This document shows positions 13,900 through 21,826 of a DNA stretch of 64,000 nucleotides, one piece after another. The stretch comes from Segatella hominis (GTDB lineage: Bacteria; Bacteroidota; Bacteroidia; Bacteroidales; Bacteroidaceae): NCBI RefSeq assembly GCF_004535825.1, contig NZ_SGVY01000004.1:1-64000 (forward strand), written 5' to 3'. Position 1 is the stretch's first letter; each line of letters begins with the position of its first letter. Both the position numbers and the translations under genes were made by a program. The notes below the pieces were generated by a model. It worked only from the letters and a program-made list of their open reading frames with translations, did not search any database and had not been told where the DNA came from.

Positions 13900-13944
13900 T
13901 GCCGCCATCTTTCGCCAGCTATTCTATTATGATATCTTATTTCT

Positions 13945-15264
13945 TTATTTGAATATATTTTTGATAGCATAAAGCGGATATACCCTGATGTCTTCATAAC
14001 ACGAAAAGTTTTCGAGTGATGTGCGGATTCCGTAGTCGATGCCTTTCTGTTGAAGGAAAATACGCATGCTTTGCATTGATCCTTTTATGCCCGACTTTAC
14101 TTCAATAGGTCGTATTTTATCGCCTAGCTGAACCACATAATCCACCTCTGCGTTGCTACCGCTTTTTTCTCTGTGCCAGCAGTATAATGATCGCGGTTCG
14201 TAGCATGGCGATGATTTTATAATCTCATTACCTACAAAGGTTTCTGCAATGGCTCCTCGATTAATTACTTGCATATCAGTGGTAGCGATAAAATCGGCAA
14301 TGTTCAGTCCTAAAACGCTTTGTAGTAAGCCTGTATCTAGAAATATCATGCGGCGGTATTTCTCATTGATTTCTGCGCCTAAAGGAATTCCGTTGGCAGA
14401 GGTATGGGTGACTGGATATACAAGACCTGCTAAAATCAGTGTTTCCAGTGCTGTCTTGATTTGCCCACTATTACCATCGCAGTCCACCTTATTATATACA
14501 AACTTTCCTAGTCCTTGTTCTGCTACAGAACGGAATACTGCATCGATTCGCATAGATGGTACCCTTTGACGATATTTTGCAAAGTCATCTCTGTAGGATT
14601 GTATCAATTCTTTCAATATGCGCTGGCATTCCAGCAGGTCTCCGTCTTTACAAAATCTAGCTATGACGGCTGGCATGCCTCCGAGAACAAGAAACTTACG
14701 TAGTTGTCTGGCTGCTTGCTCGTGTATTGGTTCAGGCAAAGGTGTCTGAGGTGTGGATTTGGAAATCATATCGGCCAGCATCTCGTCATTTGTTGCCCAC
14801 AGGAATTCTTCAAAACTGAATGGGTACATAAAAATACTACGTATTCTTCCTACTCCATAAGATGGTAATGATTCCAAAGCAAACTCTAGCAATGAACCTG
14901 CTGCAATGAGATGTAGCTCAGGATATTTCTCATAAAAATATCGTAGGCGATTAATGGCTTGTGGGCATGCTTGTATTTCATCGAAGAACAACAAGGTCTT
15001 GCCTGCGATGATAGGAGTGTGTAGCTGGATGGATAGCAATTGACAGATTTCCTGTGGTGAGTAAGTGCCGTTGAACATATAATGTATATCTGGGCGTTCA
15101 TTGAAATCTACTTCTGCAAAATATTCAAACTCTTCTGCAAGATGTCTTACTGCTGATGTCTTTCCTACTTGTCTTGCTCCACGTAAAAGCAATGGTTTTC
15201 TCTCTTGAGATTTTGCCCAAATCTCAAGTTCTTTGTCTATATGTCTTTTTAGATATTTTTTCAT
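13945..15264 (-). CDS. ATPase of the AAA_14 / DUF4143 family, second copy
   Basis: A 439-residue protein related to the one at 5956. Walker A is GARQVGKTS (GKT at 34-36) and Walker B is LLFFDEIQ. The C-terminal DUF4143 part ends in AEVDYVVQ and PIEVKSG, the PD-(D/E)XK-like pair. I take ATG 15,264 (MKKYLKRHID) as the start. It matches the start of the other copy, and the longer frame to 15,294 would begin inside the promoter box at 15,292-15,299. Its upstream region carries three units of 33-bp repeat family B. The two ATPases are clearly different in sequence, so they are separate family members rather than a recent duplication. Confidence 0.88.
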   Translation of the reverse strand: MKKYLKRHIDKELEIWAKSQERKPLLLRGARQVGKTSAVRHLAEEFEYFAEVDFNERPDIHYMFNGTYSPQEICQLLSIQLHTPIIAGKTLLFFDEIQACPQAINRLRYFYEKYPELHLIAAGSLLEFALESLPSYGVGRIRSIFMYPFSFEEFLWATNDEMLADMISKSTPQTPLPEPIHEQAARQLRKFLVLGGMPAVIARFCKDGDLLECQRILKELIQSYRDDFAKYRQRVPSMRIDAVFRSVAEQGLGKFVYNKVDCDGNSGQIKTALETLILAGLVYPVTHTSANGIPLGAEINEKYRRMIFLDTGLLQSVLGLNIADFIATTDMQVINRGAIAETFVGNEIIKSSPCYEPRSLYCWHREKSGSNAEVDYVVQLGDKIRPIEVKSGIKGSMQSMRIFLQQKGIDYGIRTSLENFSCYEDIRVYPLYAIKNIFK

Positions 15265-15291
15265 AATTCGTAACACGTTGATAATCTGGTG

Positions 15292-15299
15292 CAAAGATA
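15292..15299 (-). promoter_or_regulatory. -7 box TATCTTTG for the DUF4143 ATPase
   Basis: CAAAGATA on the plus strand, 27 bases from the ATG at 15,264. Repeat family B begins 9 bases upstream. Confidence 0.65.
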
Positions 15300-15308
15300 C
15301 GGATTTTT

Positions 15309-15396
15309 CTAAAATTAGGGGCTAAGAATGGGTTAAATCTTCTAAAATTAGGGGCTAAGAATGAGTCAAACCTTCTAAAATTAGGGGCTAAGAATC
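15309..15396. repeat. 33-bp tandem repeat family B, three units
   Basis: Units start at 15,309, 15,342 and 15,375; the third is cut short at about 15,396. The unit is CTAAAATTAGGGGCTAAG followed by AATGGGTTAAATCTT. Read on the minus strand it is open and would encode RFNPFLAPNFR repeats. There are no spacers. It stops directly against the cupin remnant. Confidence 0.9.
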
Positions 15397-15402
15397 TAAG
15401 AT

Positions 15403-15497
15403 ACAGGTGCATTACTGCCCGGAACCACGCTCATTATATGGAGAATCTTACCGACCATGATCTGGTGTATCTCGCCATTGTGCCTGAGCATCATTAA
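15403..15497 (+). pseudogene. 3' remnant of a cupin gene
   Basis: This segment matches the last 97 bases of the intact cupin gene (23,794-23,890) along its length, with a 2-base deletion after TACTGCCCG and scattered substitutions, down to the shared GAGCATCATTAA-type end. The deletion breaks the frame and the first three quarters of the gene are missing. The differences include several third-position changes, so this comes from a related, not identical, copy. Confidence 0.85.
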
Positions 15498-15551
15498 TAT
15501 CTCTGGAATATCAGGGAAAAACACATCATGTTCCTCCTGAGGAAAATGAAA

Positions 15552-15607
15552 AAATAGAAAGTCCAACTCGGATGCCTCTCTTATAAAAAGGCTCCAAGCT
15601 GGACTTT
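15552..15607 (-). terminator. terminator after the VOC gene (minus strand)
   Basis: GAAAGTCCA (15,558 onward) pairs with TGGACTTTC (ending 15,607), with further imperfect pairing inward, followed on the minus strand by TATTTTTTC. Confidence 0.6.
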
Positions 15608-15674
15608 CGTCATTCTTCTCTCTCTCTTATATTGTTATAGTCATCTGTTTTTATCTAAAAGAATATGCTGCTGA

Positions 15675-16064
15675 TTAGAGTTTCTCGCAGAATTCGATTT
15701 TCTCCTTGTTAGGACCCTCAATAGTGAAGAACTTAACCCCGTTCTCCCAGAAAGGAAGACCATTTACCTGCTGATCCAGCATCTTGAAGGTTCCGGCTTC
15801 CTTTACTACCTGGAAAAGATCCTCTATGTTCTTTACATCAATAGCAATGTGGTCGATGGCTCCATATTCCATCTTTGCCTGATGGTTCTGATAGGTCTCG
15901 ATGATGAGATTGTGGAGCTGGAGGAAGGCTACTTCCTCGGTGCCGTTCACTGTGCGGAGGGCTGTCTCGAAGCCCAGGGCATGATAAAACTCAATGGTCT
16001 TGTTGATGTCGTTGGTAGGAATGCCGATGTGCTGCACGCCTGTTGTAAATTCTTTGATCTTCAT
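15675..16064 (-). CDS. VOC-family glyoxalase-like protein
   Basis: A 129-residue protein with two beta-alpha-beta-beta-beta modules of the vicinal oxygen chelate fold: VQHIGIPTNDINKTIEFYHALGF at the start and AIDHIAIDVKNIEDLF in the middle, with an acidic EKIEFCEKL end. The likely metal ligands are H13, E55 of LIIETYQ, H in the second module and the terminal glutamate, as in lactoylglutathione lyase. The substrate cannot be fixed; lactoylglutathione lyase is the usual label. It lies 56 bases downstream of the porin gene on the same strand, so it may be read through from the sugar locus. Confidence 0.82.
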   Translation of the reverse strand: MKIKEFTTGVQHIGIPTNDINKTIEFYHALGFETALRTVNGTEEVAFLQLHNLIIETYQNHQAKMEYGAIDHIAIDVKNIEDLFQVVKEAGTFKMLDQQVNGLPFWENGVKFFTIEGPNKEKIEFCEKL

Positions 16065-16120
16065 AATGAATTTGTGTTTAGATGATTGTTATGATAAAAT
16101 TTTCTGTGTTCTTTGAAGAT

Positions 16121-16855
16121 TTAGAAGCGGATGATTTCTGCTCCAATCTGGAAATAGCTCTCGTTGCTCTGCGGATTCCACATGCCCTTGGCGTAAACCG
16201 GAACGGTGTAGTTGCCGAGCTTGAGATCGTGGGTGGCTTGCAGTGATACGTGAACGATGCCTGCCGTGGTTCCGAAGAAGTGGGCATCCTCGCCAGCTCT
16301 GTTCAGGGCGAAGGCTCCACCTACTCCTGCATCTACCTTCCAGCCATCCTTCTGGTAGATTGAGTATTCCGCATAGGCGAAGGTGGAATATTTCTGCTCG
16401 GTATTGTCGCTGTTGCGGTCGCGTCCGAAGACTACCGTTGACCAGCTCAGGAGCAGTGGAAATTTCTCGTCCTGAAACCGGTAGCTCAATGTTGCATCGA
16501 GGAATCGGCCCGTGGTATGGGCAGAGTAGTTCCAGTATTCCTTATTATTATAGTTGGCGCCAGGGGAGAAGTTGTAGGTGTCCCACAGGGCGAATCCCCA
16601 ACCGCCATCCTTCAGATTCAGATAATGGTTAAACTCCTTGTAGGAGCCTTCCGAGTTGCAGCCACCCCAAAGTCCTATGGTAACGTGGTCGTTGGCCATC
16701 GTATAGCTCAGGTCAGTGAGGAGGACGATGCCGTCGGAAACTTCCATGCCACGCCACAGATGGTTGTTCTGCACGTTGGCTTTCAGATGGAGCTGTGCCT
16801 GGGCATTTCCCAGGCAAGCAGCCATCATCAAAACAATAACTACAATTCTTTTCAT
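16121..16855 (-). CDS. outer-membrane beta-barrel protein of the sugar locus (TorF/Gcw_chp-like)
   Basis: A 244-residue protein with a signal peptide (about 1-20, ending AQAQ). The mature protein consists of short amphipathic strands and ends in YFQIGAEIIRF, with the terminal aromatic residue typical of outer-membrane barrels. The start (ANVQNNHLWRGMEVSDGIVLLTDLSY) resembles the Gcw_chp/TorF putative porin family. The gene starts 3 bases after the fructokinase stop and so shares its transcript, which suggests a role in letting the sugar or polyol through the outer membrane. The family assignment is tentative. Confidence 0.65.
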   Translation of the reverse strand: MKRIVVIVLMMAACLGNAQAQLHLKANVQNNHLWRGMEVSDGIVLLTDLSYTMANDHVTIGLWGGCNSEGSYKEFNHYLNLKDGGWGFALWDTYNFSPGANYNNKEYWNYSAHTTGRFLDATLSYRFQDEKFPLLLSWSTVVFGRDRNSDNTEQKYSTFAYAEYSIYQKDGWKVDAGVGGAFALNRAGEDAHFFGTTAGIVHVSLQATHDLKLGNYTVPVYAKGMWNPQSNESYFQIGAEIIRF

Positions 16856-16858
16856 GGT

Positions 16859-17749
16859 TTAACAACAAAATTCCTTCGGTAATACAGGCATGGCTCCATT
16901 CTGTGTACAGACGAATGCCGAAACCTTTACTGCCAATTCATGAGCTTCCTTTACGCTCTTACCCTTCAAGATGCTTGCCACGAATGCGCCTGTGAAAGAA
17001 TCACCGGCACCCACTGTGTCTGCCACTTCCACCTTTGGTGTCTCTATAAACGAAACTTCGCCAGGGGTGAACACATAGCTGCCGTTTACGCCGCAGGTAA
17101 GGATGAGCATCTTCAGATTGTACTTGCCCAAGAGGAGCCAGCATTTATTCTCCAAGTCGATGCCCGGATAGCCGAAGATGCGGCTTACGGTGATCAGTTC
17201 TTCATCGTTGATCTTGAGGATGTTGCATCGCTTGATGCTCTCGGTGATAATTTCCTTGGTATAGAATCCCTGACGGAGATTGATATCGAAGATTTTGAGG
17301 ATTCCTTCTTCCTTCGGCATGTTATCGAGGAAGCGGTAGATGGTGTTACGGGAAACCTCGTTGCGCTGAGCCAGCGAACCGAAGCAGACTGCGGTGCAAT
17401 TCTTTGCCAACTTCTCCAGGGCTGGGGTGTAAGGGATGTTGTCCCAAGCTGCTCCTTCCTTGATGTCGTAGCAAGGAATACCGTTAGCGTCGAGTGAAAC
17501 CTGGACGGTGCCCGTAGGGTAGGCTACCTTATCTATCTGATAGTTGAGATGGTGATCGTTGAGTTCCTTCTCCAGTTCCTTGCCCAGCTCATCATCGCCC
17601 ATTGCGCTGACTGCACAGCTCTCGAGTCCGAACTGCGAAACGTGGTAAGCAAAGTTGGCTGGAGCGCCACCTAACTTCTTTCCTTCTGGAAGCACATCGA
17701 AGAGTGCCTCGCCGATACCTATCACTGATTGTTTCTTTTCCATTGTCAT
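16859..17749 (-). CDS. fructokinase-like PfkB sugar kinase
   Basis: A 296-residue PfkB-family kinase. It has the N-terminal GEALFDVLPEGKKLGGAPANFAYH substrate-binding signature and the C-terminal DTVGAGDSFTGAF, with catalytic aspartate about D250. These patterns are typical of fructokinases, which make fructose 6-phosphate from fructose and ATP. The start is MTMEKKQ at 17,749; the frame open to 17,803 begins upstream of the -7 box and is rejected. It leads an operon with the outer-membrane protein. Three LacI-type operator sites lie upstream, identical in layout to those of the transporter operon, so both operons answer to the same regulator. Confidence 0.85.
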   Translation of the reverse strand: MTMEKKQSVIGIGEALFDVLPEGKKLGGAPANFAYHVSQFGLESCAVSAMGDDELGKELEKELNDHHLNYQIDKVAYPTGTVQVSLDANGIPCYDIKEGAAWDNIPYTPALEKLAKNCTAVCFGSLAQRNEVSRNTIYRFLDNMPKEEGILKIFDINLRQGFYTKEIITESIKRCNILKINDEELITVSRIFGYPGIDLENKCWLLLGKYNLKMLILTCGVNGSYVFTPGEVSFIETPKVEVADTVGAGDSFTGAFVASILKGKSVKEAHELAVKVSAFVCTQNGAMPVLPKEFCC

Positions 17750-17791
17750 TTTTACTTTAAGAATGTTAGAGATGTTACTTGATTTCTGTTG

Positions 17792-17799
17792 CAAAGGTA
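17792..17799 (-). promoter_or_regulatory. -7 box TACCTTTG of the fructokinase operon
   Basis: CAAAGGTA on the plus strand, 42 bases from ATG 17,749. The operator array begins 45 bases further upstream. Confidence 0.65.
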
Positions 17800-17844
17800 G
17801 CATTTTTCAGCTACCTTCACAAAGAAAAATCATCTAAACTTTCT

Positions 17845-17887
17845 GCAAACGTTCCCGCAATCGTTTTCAATTTCTGCAATCGTTTGC
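17845..17887. promoter_or_regulatory. three-site LacI-type operator array, fructokinase side
   Basis: Sites GCAAACGTTCCC (17,845-17,856), GCAATCGTTTTC (17,857-17,868) and GCAATCGTTTGC (17,876-17,887), all of the form GCAAnCGTTnnC. The first two touch; the third follows a 7-base gap. The last site lies within TGCAATCGTTTGCA, an almost perfect CG-centred palindrome typical of LacI-family operators. Confidence 0.75.
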
Positions 17888-17911
17888 AGTATGTTTCTGC
17901 TCTTCTATCCT

Positions 17912-18961
17912 TTACTTCTTCTCTTCAGGTTTCTGTTCGAAATCGATAAGAACCTTCATGCTGGTTTCGCGATGAGCGTCGATAAACTTGTAGGCGTCAT
18001 CGTATTCTTCGAAGGCGAAACGGTTGCTTACGAGTGGCTTGAGGTTGACGATGCCCTTGCTTACGTAATCGATGGCTGTGAGATAATCTTCGTGGCGATA
18101 CATCATTGAACCGATGAGTCTCAACTCATGCTCGCCAAGATAGAACATGCTGAGGGCTGGGTCCTTGGCAAAGACTGCCACAACCACGATGTCGCTACCT
18201 TTCTCAATGGTCTCCATCAGTGAACGGATGGAAACTTCTACACCTGCTACCTCGAAACCTACCTGATAGCCTTCCTCACCGAAGAGTTCCTGGGCTGCCT
18301 CCTTCAAGGTCTTCTTGGTGATGTTGAGGGTATGCTTGATGCCGCACTCACGAGCCTTAGCCAGGCGGAGGTCGCTTACGTCGGTAATCAACACATTTTT
18401 GGCGCCACGGGCAATACAGAACTGGGCTATGAGGTTGCCGATGGTTCCTGCACCGCTCACTACTACATTTTTACCCTTTACGTCGGTGCGGTTGCTGGCA
18501 TGAGCACCAACGGCTGAAGGCTCAATCATGGCACCATAGTCGAGGCTCATGCCTTCCGGTAACTTTGCCACGCGGTCGTCATCTACTACAAAGAAATCCT
18601 GTGCTGCACCATCTGCCTGGAAAGCCTGAACACGCAGGTGCTCACAAACATTATACTGTCCGCGCTTGCAAGGGTTGCACTTGCCGCAAACCAACTGTGG
18701 GCGAGCGGTGATATGGTCGCCAGGTTTGCAGACGGTAACTTCGCTGCCTACAGCCATAACCACTCCTGAGTACTCATGTCCCTGAACCACTGGGTAGAAG
18801 GTGGCTGGGTGAAGACCGTGGTAAGAGTGAATCTCGCTACCGCAGATGCCGATGCGCTTGATGTTGACGAGAACCTGATGAGCAGTTAAGTCTGCTGCCT
18901 TTGGTTCTGCTACTTCCTTGAATTCGATATGCTTTGGTTCTACCAATATTGCCTGTCTCAT
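17912..18961 (-). CDS. zinc-dependent polyol/alcohol dehydrogenase (sorbitol dehydrogenase-like)
   Basis: A 349-residue medium-chain dehydrogenase. Catalytic zinc ligands C40, H62 and E63 (GHEYSG) and the structural zinc cysteines C92, C95, C98 and C106 are all present. The NAD-binding motif is GAGTIGNLIAQFC. The family includes sorbitol, L-iditol and galactitol dehydrogenases. With a fructokinase and a GPH symporter alongside, oxidation of a polyol to a ketose (for example sorbitol to fructose) is the simplest reading, though the substrate is inferred. It follows the transporter gene by 60 bases and is probably cotranscribed with it. Confidence 0.85.
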   Translation of the reverse strand: MRQAILVEPKHIEFKEVAEPKAADLTAHQVLVNIKRIGICGSEIHSYHGLHPATFYPVVQGHEYSGVVMAVGSEVTVCKPGDHITARPQLVCGKCNPCKRGQYNVCEHLRVQAFQADGAAQDFFVVDDDRVAKLPEGMSLDYGAMIEPSAVGAHASNRTDVKGKNVVVSGAGTIGNLIAQFCIARGAKNVLITDVSDLRLAKARECGIKHTLNITKKTLKEAAQELFGEEGYQVGFEVAGVEVSIRSLMETIEKGSDIVVVAVFAKDPALSMFYLGEHELRLIGSMMYRHEDYLTAIDYVSKGIVNLKPLVSNRFAFEEYDDAYKFIDAHRETSMKVLIDFEQKPEEKK

Positions 18962-19021
18962 AATTATAATGTTTTAAAAATGTTATTGTTATGTCGGTGG
19001 GATAAAAGATCCCGGTTTAAT

Positions 19022-20416
19022 TTATTTCTTCTTATTTTCCAGATCGGTCATAATCTGCTTGTATTGCTTCTTGTTGAGCTTGTAGAAGCAAAGGCATCCT
19101 GCGGTGATAATCCACAAGACTCCCGGAATGGTGCTGAAGGCGTGGTGCATGATGCTCAGTACTTCTGGATTCTGCATGGCATTGCTTACATATCCTGCGC
19201 TGCCCAGGGCAATGGCGAGAAGCGATGTGCCGAGTGCCATTCCTATCTTGTTGCCCAGCGAGATGAAGGCGTATTGGAATCCGTCGTTTCTGATGCCCGT
19301 CTTCCACTCGCCATACTCCACACAGTCGGGGATGATGGCATAGATGGCTGTATTGAAGCCTGAGAAAAAGAACCACGACAATGCCGAGAACAGATAGAAC
19401 ATGATGGCGCTACCGTTAGGGCTGAAGAAGTACAGACCTATCATCGTAATACCGGTGAGGAAAGCGAAGATGGCTGCCGTGAAACCCTTGTTGCCCGTTT
19501 TTCTGAATACCAGAGGGAAGCAGGCTGCACCTATGATGCTTGGTACGATGATGGCCATGGAATAGTAGGAGAAGAGCGTTGCCGAACCTTCTACATAAGT
19601 GAAATAGTAGAGCATGTCGGCGTTGCGTCCGTAGTGAATGAAACCGAAGAGCAACTGTCCTAAGAGGGCAAGCAGATAGGGCTTGTTCTTCATCACGGAG
19701 CGAAGCTGCACCTTTAGAGGGAGCTTCTGTCCCACAGGAACTTCTACCACTTCCTTGGTCTTGTGGAAGCAGAACAGATGGCAGGCGGCGAAGATGATGC
19801 CGTAGAGTACAGCCACAGCCAGATAACCATATTTGGTATCGCCTGCGCCAAACCAGCTGATGAGCGGAACGGTTACGATGTTGATTACTCCGATGGCCAT
19901 CATGGCGCTCACCGAACGGCTGGTATTGAGCTTGGCTCTCTCATCGATGTCTTGTGTCATGGCTCCGCAGAGTGTGCCGTAAGGCAGGTTCACGCAGGTA
20001 TATCCCAACACCAGGATGCAGTAGGTTACTGCCATATAGATAATCTTGGCGGTCTGGCTCCATTCCGGATGAGCCCAGAAGGTGAGTATCAGTACCAGTG
20101 CCGTGATAGGAGCTCCGAAGAGCAGCCATGGGCGGAATCGTCCCCATCGGGTGTGGGTCTTATCGGTAAGTGTGCCGATGATGGGGTCGTTGATGGCGTC
20201 CCAGAATCGGGACACAAGCATCAGGGTTGCTACGGCACTCATGCTGATTCCGAACACATCGGTGTAGAAAATCATGAGGAAGTTGCCCACGAACATCCAA
20301 CTGAAGTTGCAGCCTACATCGCCCATTCCATAGGCGAGCTTGCTGATGAAGGGAACCTTTCCCTGTGAATGGTTCTCCTGCGAGTTGGTCGCTTGAGATT
20401 TTGAATCCTGTTCCAT
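19022..20416 (-). CDS. GPH-family sugar:cation symporter (MFS)
   Basis: A 464-residue inner-membrane protein with about 12 hydrophobic segments. It has the GPH (glycoside-pentoside-hexuronide) features: KLAYGMGDVGCNFSWMFVGNFLMIFYTDVFG at the start, DAINDPIIGTLTDKTHTRWGRFRPWLLFGA at about 73-102 with the conserved acidic and arginine residues of MelB-like carriers, and CVEYGEWKTGIRNDG late in the protein. These carriers bring in sugars with sodium or protons. It is the first gene of an operon with the dehydrogenase, divergent from the LacI gene. The substrate is inferred from its neighbours to be a polyol or related sugar. Confidence 0.85.
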   Translation of the reverse strand: MEQDSKSQATNSQENHSQGKVPFISKLAYGMGDVGCNFSWMFVGNFLMIFYTDVFGISMSAVATLMLVSRFWDAINDPIIGTLTDKTHTRWGRFRPWLLFGAPITALVLILTFWAHPEWSQTAKIIYMAVTYCILVLGYTCVNLPYGTLCGAMTQDIDERAKLNTSRSVSAMMAIGVINIVTVPLISWFGAGDTKYGYLAVAVLYGIIFAACHLFCFHKTKEVVEVPVGQKLPLKVQLRSVMKNKPYLLALLGQLLFGFIHYGRNADMLYYFTYVEGSATLFSYYSMAIIVPSIIGAACFPLVFRKTGNKGFTAAIFAFLTGITMIGLYFFSPNGSAIMFYLFSALSWFFFSGFNTAIYAIIPDCVEYGEWKTGIRNDGFQYAFISLGNKIGMALGTSLLAIALGSAGYVSNAMQNPEVLSIMHHAFSTIPGVLWIITAGCLCFYKLNKKQYKQIMTDLENKKK

Positions 20417-20514
20417 TTTTTTTAGGTTTGATTGTTATGTTTGTTATTATTTATTTATATTTCTTATGAAGATAAAAAGCGATTTGTGAATTCGTTTTTT
20501 TCTTGTTTCCATTG

Positions 20515-20522
20515 CAAAGATA
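20515..20522 (-). promoter_or_regulatory. -7 box TATCTTTG of the symporter operon
   Basis: CAAAGATA on the plus strand; leader of about 98 bases to the start at 20,416. The operator array begins exactly 45 bases upstream, as at the fructokinase promoter. Confidence 0.65.
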
Positions 20523-20567
20523 GAGCTATTTTGCTGGAAAAACAAGAAAAAAAACGATTGTTTTTTC

Positions 20568-20610
20568 GCAACCGTTCCCGCAACCGTTCCCATTTTTCGC
20601 AACCGTTCCC
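20568..20610. promoter_or_regulatory. three-site LacI-type operator array, symporter/lacI side
   Basis: GCAACCGTTCCC occurs three times, at 20,568-20,579, 20,580-20,591 and 20,599-20,610. Two copies touch and the third follows 7 bases later, the same layout as at 17,845-17,887. It lies between the divergent symporter and lacI promoters and could serve both. Confidence 0.75.
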
Positions 20611-20655
20611 AAAAAGATTTCTTAGTTTTTTGTTGTACCTTTCTTAGAAAATAAT

Positions 20656-20663
20656 TATCTTTG
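20656..20663 (+). promoter_or_regulatory. -7 box TATCTTTG for the lacI-type gene
   Basis: TATCTTTG lies 31 bases upstream of the ATG at 20,695, with the operator array 45 bases upstream of it. Confidence 0.6.
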
Positions 20664-20694
20664 CAATCATATTCAACAAAAAATAAAAAGAGAT

Positions 20695-21702
20695 ATGGCA
20701 AAGTATGTAACGATCATAGATATAGCAAGGGAGTTGGGTATTTCTAAGTCCACTGTTTCGCGTGCTCTTTCGGGAGATACAGGTAATGTGAAGGCAGAAA
20801 CCTTGCAGAGGATATTGGAAACAGCCGAGAGGATGGGCTATCATCGCAATGAACTGGCAGTGAACTTTCGCCAGCAGAGTACTCATAATATCGGTATTAT
20901 CATTCCTGAAATCGTTACTACATTCTATATGACCTTCATCAATGATGCTCAAGCTATCCTACGCAAGCAGGGATATAAGGTGATGATTGCCATTTCTAAC
21001 GAGAATCCAGAACAGGAACGGGAGAACATCATGATGATGGAGCAGCTGCGTGTGGATGGTATTCTGATGAGTGCCTGCGATAAGGAGCATAATGTGAATT
21101 TATATAATAAGGTGATAGAAAGAGGCATTCCCATCGTGTTTTTCGATAGAACCGTGGAGGGGGTAAAGGCTTCTCTTGTGCATATGGATGATTATATCAT
21201 GTCGTTTTTCATGGTGGAGGCTTTGTTGCGCAAGGGATATAAACATATTATTCATATTCCGGGACCTGCCTATATCCGAAATAGTTATGAGCGGTTGAGG
21301 GGCTATCGGGATGCGCTGGAGAAGTTTCATATAGAGTTTCAGTCGCAAGATGTGTTGTCGCCAGCTTTATCTGCGGAGGAAGGTAGTTGGGTGATGGAGC
21401 AGTTCTTGAATAAGAATGTGCCCTTTGATGCAGTTTTTGGTTTTACCGAGACTGCCGTGTTGGGAGCTAAGAGTGCCATCCAAAAGCGTGGCTTGCGTAT
21501 TCCGGAGGATGTGGCGCTCTGCTGCATGTCGGGCACAGCCCTGTCCACCTTGGTTCATCCGCAACTGACGGCTGTTGAGCAGCCTATTGAGAAAATGGCA
21601 CAGGAATGTTGCCGACTACTATTAGGGCATATTGCCGATGGTAATAGGAATACTGAGGAAATGGCATTGAGAGGCGAAACCATAATAAGAGAATCTACAT
21701 AA
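20695..21702 (+). CDS. LacI-family transcriptional regulator of the sugar/polyol locus
   Basis: A 335-residue LacI-type protein: N-terminal helix-turn-helix (TIIDIARELGISKSTVSRALSGD, residues about 4-26) with the hinge that follows, then a periplasmic-binding-protein-like sensor domain (IGIIIPEIVTTFYMTFI near 63). It is transcribed away from the symporter operon. The nearby arrays of GCAAnCGTTnnC sites are its probable targets. Because the sites lie 45 bases and more upstream of the -7 boxes, they might support activation as well as repression. The effector is probably the imported sugar or a product. Confidence 0.9.
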   Translation: MAKYVTIIDIARELGISKSTVSRALSGDTGNVKAETLQRILETAERMGYHRNELAVNFRQQSTHNIGIIIPEIVTTFYMTFINDAQAILRKQGYKVMIAISNENPEQERENIMMMEQLRVDGILMSACDKEHNVNLYNKVIERGIPIVFFDRTVEGVKASLVHMDDYIMSFFMVEALLRKGYKHIIHIPGPAYIRNSYERLRGYRDALEKFHIEFQSQDVLSPALSAEEGSWVMEQFLNKNVPFDAVFGFTETAVLGAKSAIQKRGLRIPEDVALCCMSGTALSTLVHPQLTAVEQPIEKMAQECCRLLLGHIADGNRNTEEMALRGETIIREST

Positions 21703-21757
21703 AGAAATCGGTTCCCAAGAACTGCATAAAAAGATAAACGACATTGAAGAATCTACA

Positions 21758-21803
21758 TAAAAAGCGGGTATGTCATTGTATTTGAATGACACACCCGCTT
21801 TTT
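21758..21803. terminator. bidirectional terminator between lacI-type gene and ndh
   Basis: AAAAAGCGGGT, one mismatch, TGTCATT pairs with AATGACA, ACCCGCTTTTTT; both strands end in a T-run. It serves two convergent genes. Confidence 0.85.
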
Positions 21804-21826
21804 TATATTATATCTCTAAGTATTAT

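Noticed and set aside
15264-15294. Longer start for the second DUF4143 ATPase
   Set aside because: That ATG lies in the -7 promoter box, so it cannot be in the mRNA from this promoter.
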